From Ectopseudomonas chengduensis (GTDB taxonomy: Bacteria; Pseudomonadota; Gammaproteobacteria; Pseudomonadales; Pseudomonadaceae), in contig NZ_FMZQ01000001.1 of the NCBI RefSeq assembly GCF_900102635.1, forward strand, positions 62,001 through 126,000: a stretch of 64,000 nt of DNA, written 5' to 3'. The notes below the pieces were generated by a model, which was not told the origin of the DNA, did no database searches, and saw only the letters and a program-made list of their open reading frames with translations. Position numbers and translations under genes: made by a program. Below, one piece after another: positions 59,871-64,000 of the stretch (the first letter of the stretch is position 1; each line of letters opens with the position of its first letter).

Positions 59871-60515
59871 TCAGGCCAGCCAATCCAGGGTCAACAACAG
59901 ACGTCGCTCACCCACCGGCGGCTGCGGCGAGCGGTGGATCAACCCGCGCCCCTCGTTGCCGTGCCATTTCTCACCCTTGGCCAGCGCCACATGGCCGGCG
60001 TCGAGACGCTGGATCAACGCCTCGTCCTGCGGCTCTGCACCTGGCTGGCCGAGCTTGCTGCGCGGCATCACGCCCTCCTCCAGCCAGTCGCTGCCGACAC
60101 CGGCATAGCTGGTGATCAGCCGCACCGGCACATGGTCGACGTGAAACCGCGGGCACATGGCCTTGTCCAGCGCGCGCAGGCGCAGCCCTATACGCTGCGC
60201 GTCGAGCAGGCAGGCATAGGCCCGCACCAGCCAGGCCACGTCGGCGAGAAAAGCCGCCTGACCCGGCAGATCGGCGTACTGCGCCACCAGGCCGTCGAGG
60301 TTCGGCTCGCTGTCCGCGCGCGGCAGCTCCAGGGTCATGGACTGCGCCAGCGGTTCACCTTGCGCCAGCAGCGCGTCAGCGAAGTCGGCGATCTGCGCCG
60401 GCAGGCGGCGCTGCCAGACGGCCAGGTTGACGCCGTCATGCAGCACCTCGCTGAGCACCTGGATATCCTCGCCCAGCACCTGCCGGGACACTTTCGGCAA
60501 CTGCAGGGCGAACAT
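59871..60515 (-). CDS. DUF1826 protein of the zinc-limitation operon
   Basis: This 214-aa protein belongs to DUF1826; its CPRFHVDHVPVRLITSYAGVGSDWL segment has Cys/His/Asp residues placed like metal ligands, and WHGNEGRGLIHRSPQPPVGERRLLLTLDWL ends the domain. Its start overlaps the stop of the COG0523 gene (TGATG), so the two are co-translated. DUF1826 is repeatedly linked to COG0523 and Zur. The biochemical role is unknown. Confidence 0.85.
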   Translation of the reverse strand: MFALQLPKVSRQVLGEDIQVLSEVLHDGVNLAVWQRRLPAQIADFADALLAQGEPLAQSMTLELPRADSEPNLDGLVAQYADLPGQAAFLADVAWLVRAYACLLDAQRIGLRLRALDKAMCPRFHVDHVPVRLITSYAGVGSDWLEEGVMPRSKLGQPGAEPQDEALIQRLDAGHVALAKGEKWHGNEGRGLIHRSPQPPVGERRLLLTLDWLA

Positions 60516-61720
60516 CAGGCGGCCTCCTGCTGCCAGGCACCGAACGGATCAGCGAGCAGGCACCAGGCATCCGGGCCGCCAGCCATTTCCTCGTCGGTCA
60601 GCAGGCAGTCGTCCAGCTCACGCACCAACTGCGGGAAGTCGATGTTCTGGCCAATGAATACCAGCTCCTGGCGGCAGTCGCCGACTTCGGCGCTCCAGTG
60701 CTTCATGATCGTCTGCAGACCTTCCTCGTCCTGCGGCCAGTGCTGCTTGGGCACGAAGCGCCACCAGCGTCCGGCCAAGCCGTGGCGCATCAGCCCGCCG
60801 GCCTGCGACCAGCTGCCGGCCTCCTGATATTTGCTGGCCAGCCAGAAAAAGCCCTTGGAGCGCAGCAGACGACCGTTGCGCCATTCCTGAGAGAGGAAAT
60901 CGAAGAAGCGCTGCGGATGGAACGGCCGGCGCGCGCGGTAAGCGCTGGAGGCGATGCCGTATTCCTCGGTTTCCGGTACGTGTTCGCCGCGCAGTTCCTT
61001 GAGCCAGCCCGGTGCCTGCGAGGCGCGGTCGAAGTCGAAGCGGCCGGTGTCGAGGATCTTGTCCAGGGCGATCTGCCCCATGCTCATGGCCTGGATGTCG
61101 GCGTGGGTGTTGAGCCCGCGCAGGATGGCCATCAACTCCTCGCGCTCGGCCTGGCTGATCAGGTCGATCTTGCTGATGAGGATCACGTCGGCGAACTCCA
61201 CCTGCTCGATCAGCAGGTCGGTGATCGAGCGTTCGTCCTCCTCACCCAGGGTTTCGCCACGGCTGGCCAGGCTGTCGGCCTCATGGAAATCGCGCAGGAA
61301 GTTCACCCCGTCGACCACCGTGACCATGGTGTCCAGCCGCGCCAGGTCGGACAGGCTGCGACCCTGCTCGTCGCGGAAGGTGAAGGTCTCGGCCACCGGC
61401 AGCGGCTCGCTGATGCCGGTGGATTCGATCAGCAGGTAGTCGAAGCGGCCTTCACTGGCCAGGCGGCTGACCTCGTCGAGCAGGTCTTCGCGCAAGGTGC
61501 AGCAGATGCAGCCGTTGCTCATCTCCACCAGCTTCTCTTCGGCGCGGTTGAGGCTGACGTCCTGCTGGACGGTGGCACCGTCGATGTTGATCTCGCTCAT
61601 GTCGTTGACGATCACCGCGACCTTGCGGCCTTCGCGGTTCTTCAGCACATGGTTGAGCAGGGTGCTCTTGCCGGCGCCGAGAAAGCCGGACAGCACGGTA
61701 ACGGGTAGACGCTGATTCAT
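60515..61720 (-). CDS. COG0523 GTPase (ZigA/YeiR-like), copy 2, zinc-limitation type
   Basis: This 401-aa G3E GTPase has P-loop [10 protein letters not shown] (11-20), the metal site SNGCICC (69-74), [11 protein letters not shown] and SKIDL. The C-terminal CobW_C domain is long with several His/Cys/Glu. Proteins of this kind are thought to hand zinc to client enzymes when zinc is scarce. GAGGAA precedes the ATG. It is the second gene of a dksA2-COG0523-DUF1826 operon probably run from the Zur box at 62184. Confidence 0.92.
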   Translation of the reverse strand: MNQRLPVTVLSGFLGAGKSTLLNHVLKNREGRKVAVIVNDMSEINIDGATVQQDVSLNRAEEKLVEMSNGCICCTLREDLLDEVSRLASEGRFDYLLIESTGISEPLPVAETFTFRDEQGRSLSDLARLDTMVTVVDGVNFLRDFHEADSLASRGETLGEEDERSITDLLIEQVEFADVILISKIDLISQAEREELMAILRGLNTHADIQAMSMGQIALDKILDTGRFDFDRASQAPGWLKELRGEHVPETEEYGIASSAYRARRPFHPQRFFDFLSQEWRNGRLLRSKGFFWLASKYQEAGSWSQAGGLMRHGLAGRWWRFVPKQHWPQDEEGLQTIMKHWSAEVGDCRQELVFIGQNIDFPQLVRELDDCLLTDEEMAGGPDAWCLLADPFGAWQQEAA

Positions 61721-61735
61721 GGGAGTGTTCCTCGT

Positions 61736-62158
61736 TCAGTCACGGTCACGCTGATGTTTTTCGCGCTGCTCCTGGCGCTCCTTGGCTTCGATGCACAGGG
61801 TCGCGGTCGGGCGCAGCAGCAGGCGCTTGAGGCCGATGGGTTCGCCGGTCTCGGCGCACCAGCCGTATTCGCCACGCGCCAGGCGTTCGAGCGCCTGGTC
61901 GATCTTGTCCAGCAGCTTCTTTTCCCGCTCCAGCAGGCGCAGCTGCCATTGCCGCTGCTCCTCGGCGGCGCCGATGTCGGCGACGTCGCTGCTGGTATCG
62001 GGTTGGCGCAGCTCGGTGAATTCCTCGTCGATGCGCACCTGCAACTCGGCACGCTGGGCCAGCAGCAGCTCGCGGAAGAACTGCTGCTGGGCGTCGTTCA
62101 TGTAGTCGTCGGCTGGCTGGGCCAGCAGTTCGGCTTCGGTGGTCGCGGTCAGGGTCAT
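61736..62158 (-). CDS. dksA2: DksA2, zinc-free DksA paralogue
   Basis: This 140-aa protein matches the DksA coiled-coil fold (NDAQQQFFRELLLAQRAELQVRIDEEFTELRQPDTSSDVADIGAAEEQRQWQLRLLEREKKLL) with the DxxDxA-like tip. The zinc-finger positions read Cys101, Thr104, Cys122, Ala125 in the canonical C-x2-C-x17-C-x2-C spacing, so two of four ligands are lost: this is the zinc-independent form that replaces DksA under zinc starvation. The ATG at 62158 is chosen over TTG at 62182, which overlaps the Zur box edge. Confidence 0.92.
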   Translation of the reverse strand: MTLTATTEAELLAQPADDYMNDAQQQFFRELLLAQRAELQVRIDEEFTELRQPDTSSDVADIGAAEEQRQWQLRLLEREKKLLDKIDQALERLARGEYGWCAETGEPIGLKRLLLRPTATLCIEAKERQEQREKHQRDRD

Positions 62159-62183
62159 GGCAAATCGGCTGGCTTGTTTCAAT

Positions 62184-62198
62184 TGTTATAACATAACA
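62184..62198. promoter_or_regulatory. Zur box between dksA2 and folE2
   Basis: TGTTATAACATAACA has perfect 6-bp arms (TGTTAT / ATAACA) and a 3-base centre, a strong match to Pseudomonas Zur sites. It lies midway in the 71-base divergent gap and can repress both directions. Confidence 0.82.
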
Positions 62199-62229
62199 TT
62201 TATTTCTGACCGCTACCCACGGATTTACG

Positions 62230-63120
62230 ATGAACGAACAGCCTCTGCCGGATATTGCCGCCCAAGCCACCCACCATGACCTACCGCTGGACTGGGTCGG
62301 CATGGCCGGCATCGCCCTGCCCATTCGTCTGGCGGACGCCGCCGTGACCGCCAGCGTCGATATCGGCGTCAGCCTCGATGATGCCGGCGCACGCGGCATC
62401 CACATGTCGCGCCTGTACCTGGCGGCGCAGCGCCTGGTGCATCAGCCATTGAACGTGCCGGCGGTGCTGCAGGTGCTGGACGACTGCCTGAGCAGCCACC
62501 AGGAGCTGTCCGACAGCGCCACCCTGACTCTGCGCGGCGAAGTGCCGCTCAAGCGTCCGGCGCTGGTCAGCCCATTGAACGGTTGGAAGGGCTACCCCTT
62601 CGAGCTACGTGCTCGTCAGGACGGTCGCGGCGTGAACATCGAATTACAGGTCGAGGTCGGTTACTCCTCCACCTGCCCTTGCTCGGCAGCGCTGGCACGG
62701 CAGCTGATCCAACAACGCTTCGCCTGGGACTTTCCCGACCAGCAGGTGGATTACTCCAGCGTGCTCGACTGGCTCGGCTCGACCCAGGGCATCGTCGCCA
62801 CCCCGCACAGTCAGCGCAGTACGGCGACCCTGCAACTGCGCCTGGCGCCAGGCTGCGTCGAACTGCCCGTGCTGGCCCTGATCGATAGCGCCGAACACGC
62901 CCTCGGCACACCGGTACAGACCGCGGTGAAGCGCGCCGACGAACAGGCCTTCGCCCTGGCCAACGGACAAAATCTGATGTTCTGTGAAGACGCTGCCCGC
63001 CGCCTGCACAAAGCCCTATACCAGCTACCTCAGGTCAGCGCCTTGCGCTTGCGGGTCGTGCACGCGGAAAGCCTGCACGCCCACGACGCAGTGGCCGAAA
63101 GCAGCTGGAACTGGAGTTGA
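62230..63120 (+). CDS. folE2: GTP cyclohydrolase FolE2 (zinc-independent)
   Basis: This 296-aa type IB GTP cyclohydrolase makes dihydroneopterin triphosphate for folate without requiring zinc. [19 protein letters not shown] contains the catalytic Cys149; [13 protein letters not shown] and [33 protein letters not shown] carry further active-site Glu/His residues. Use of alternative metals lets it replace FolE in zinc starvation, consistent with the adjoining Zur box. Confidence 0.95.
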   Translation: MNEQPLPDIAAQATHHDLPLDWVGMAGIALPIRLADAAVTASVDIGVSLDDAGARGIHMSRLYLAAQRLVHQPLNVPAVLQVLDDCLSSHQELSDSATLTLRGEVPLKRPALVSPLNGWKGYPFELRARQDGRGVNIELQVEVGYSSTCPCSAALARQLIQQRFAWDFPDQQVDYSSVLDWLGSTQGIVATPHSQRSTATLQLRLAPGCVELPVLALIDSAEHALGTPVQTAVKRADEQAFALANGQNLMFCEDAARRLHKALYQLPQVSALRLRVVHAESLHAHDAVAESSWNWS

Positions 63121-63220
63121 ACAGGCATGCGGTTTTGCCTGCATCTGGCGTCGGCAAAAGCCGCCCCTGAGCCAGCGCCAGAAGCGCCGCCGACGTGCTG
63201 ATCCCGAGGAGTCGTCACGC

Positions 63221-63466
63221 ATGAAACGCCTGGCCATCTCTCTGCTACGCGGCTACCAGTACCTGATCAGCCCATTGCTGGGGCCGCGCTGCCGTTTTCA
63301 CCCCAGTTGCTCACACTACGCCATCGAGGCATTGCAACAGCACGGCCTGCTACGCGGCCTGTGGCTGACCCTGCGCCGGCTACTGCGCTGTCACCCCTGG
63401 CATGCGGGCGGCCACGACCCAGTACCGCCCACCGATCGTTGCCCCCAGAAACATCGTCATGACTGA
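63221..63466 (+). CDS. yidD: YidD membrane protein insertion factor
   Basis: This 81-aa protein matches Yid[70 protein letters not shown], with the CRFxPSCSxYA and RCHPW motifs. GAGGAG lies 10 bases before the ATG. YidD usually sits in rpmH-rnpA-yidD-yidC; this copy is 100 bases after folE2, so it is either a second copy or a relocated one. Confidence 0.92.
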   Translation: MKRLAISLLRGYQYLISPLLGPRCRFHPSCSHYAIEALQQHGLLRGLWLTLRRLLRCHPWHAGGHDPVPPTDRCPQKHRHD

Positions 63467-63631
63467 TGTACAGCAGCCGGGGTTATGTCAGTTGCCTGCG
63501 CAGCAAAGGGCGCTGTGGCTATCCTGAACGGGTAACGGCCATTCCCGGAGCGGCTGCTTGATCGGCCTGGAACCGGGCAAAGCCGGCGGCGTCTGTGCTT
63601 AGATAGACGCCCACGCTGTAAAGGACATCGC

Positions 63632-64000
63632 ATGCAGATCGAACTGATCGAGATCCGCGACCACCTGAATCGCTACGCCCCCTTCGACAACCTGCCGGAA
63701 CAAACTCTCGACGAGATCGCCCGCCAGGTGCAGGTGGGCTACTTCAAGGCCGGTAGCGAAATCCTCGCCGTCGGTGCGCCGATCCACGAGCTGCATTACG
63801 TGCGCAGCGGCGCGGTGGAAATCCACCGGCGTGGCGGCGAACTGCACAACCGCCTCAGCGAGGGCGACATCTTCGGTCAGGCCGGCCTGCTGCGCGGCAA
63901 CAAGGTACGGCTGGGTGCCACCGCGATCGAAGACAGCCTGATCTACTTCATCCCTGGCGCGCTGTTCCAGCAACTGTGCGAGCAGTTCGACAGTTTCGCC
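63632..64000 (+). CDS. Cyclic-nucleotide-binding-domain protein (DUF294 type), 5' part
   Basis: The first 123 residues are present; the gene runs out of the window. DHLNRYAPFDNLPEQTLDEIARQVQVGYFKAGSEILAVGAPIHELHYVRSGAVEIHRRGGELHNRLSEGDIFGQAGLLRG is a cNMP-binding beta-roll. In pseudomonads this start is usually followed by CBS domains and a DUF294 nucleotidyltransferase, which cannot be checked here. AAGGA precedes the ATG. Confidence 0.82.
   Translation, partial: MQIELIEIRDHLNRYAPFDNLPEQTLDEIARQVQVGYFKAGSEILAVGAPIHELHYVRSGAVEIHRRGGELHNRLSEGDIFGQAGLLRGNKVRLGATAIEDSLIYFIPGALFQQLCEQFDSFA

Overview
The window is a high-GC, gene-dense gammaproteobacterial chromosome segment, most probably from Pseudomonas in the broad sense. 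Supporting blocks are pycR/pycAB, hexR-zwf, znuA-zur-znuCB, metNIQ, uvrD beside a GGDEF/EAL gene, and dksA2/folE2, which from memory match P. aeruginosa loci. The intergenic spaces carry many REP palindromes of several families, a pseudomonad habit. No rRNA, tRNA, CRISPR array or transposase was found. A member of the P. mendocina/oleovorans group is possible but not shown.

Layout. 1-7.4 kb: end of a PfkB kinase, a beta-carbonic anhydrase, an SbtA/SbtB-like bicarbonate transport pair, two-subunit pyruvate carboxylase (PycB, PycA) and the divergent LysR regulator. This looks like a bicarbonate supply-and-use cluster. 7.4-11.8 kb: XdhC facing a two-subunit Tat-exported molybdenum hydroxylase. 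12-14.8 kb: hexR and zwf with a HexR box between them. 15-24.2 kb: an orphan type VI secretion island (hcp, vgrG, DUF4123 chaperone, 1361-aa VasX-like pore-forming effector, DUF6708 membrane protein, small membrane protein) with a good sigma-54 promoter. 24.2-32.5 kb: MFS permease, zinc uptake (znuA / zur-znuC-znuB), a lipoprotein and the methionine transporter metNIQ.

32.6-38.1 kb: haem acquisition and breakdown: HemO, a DUF454 protein, an ECF sigma/FecR/TonB receptor set of the Hxu type. 38.2-50.1 kb: LysR and VOC genes, a PAS-GGDEF-EAL protein, uvrD, two tandem TRAP-type binding lipoproteins, TetR, a Tim44-like membrane protein, ElaA-type acetyltransferase and a SUKH protein. 50.2-54.8 kb: GntR/FCD regulator divergent from an aminotransferase, a glutamine-synthetase-like ligase and an ABC-type binding protein. 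54.8-58.1 kb: small housekeeping or unknown genes. 58.1-63.5 kb: a zinc-limitation block (two COG0523 GTPases, DUF1826, zinc-free DksA2, zinc-independent FolE2) with a clear Zur box, followed by yidD and the start of a cyclic-nucleotide-binding-domain protein.

Zinc is a common thread: the znu locus and the dksA2/folE2 locus each carry a Zur-box-like palindrome and lie about 35 kb apart.
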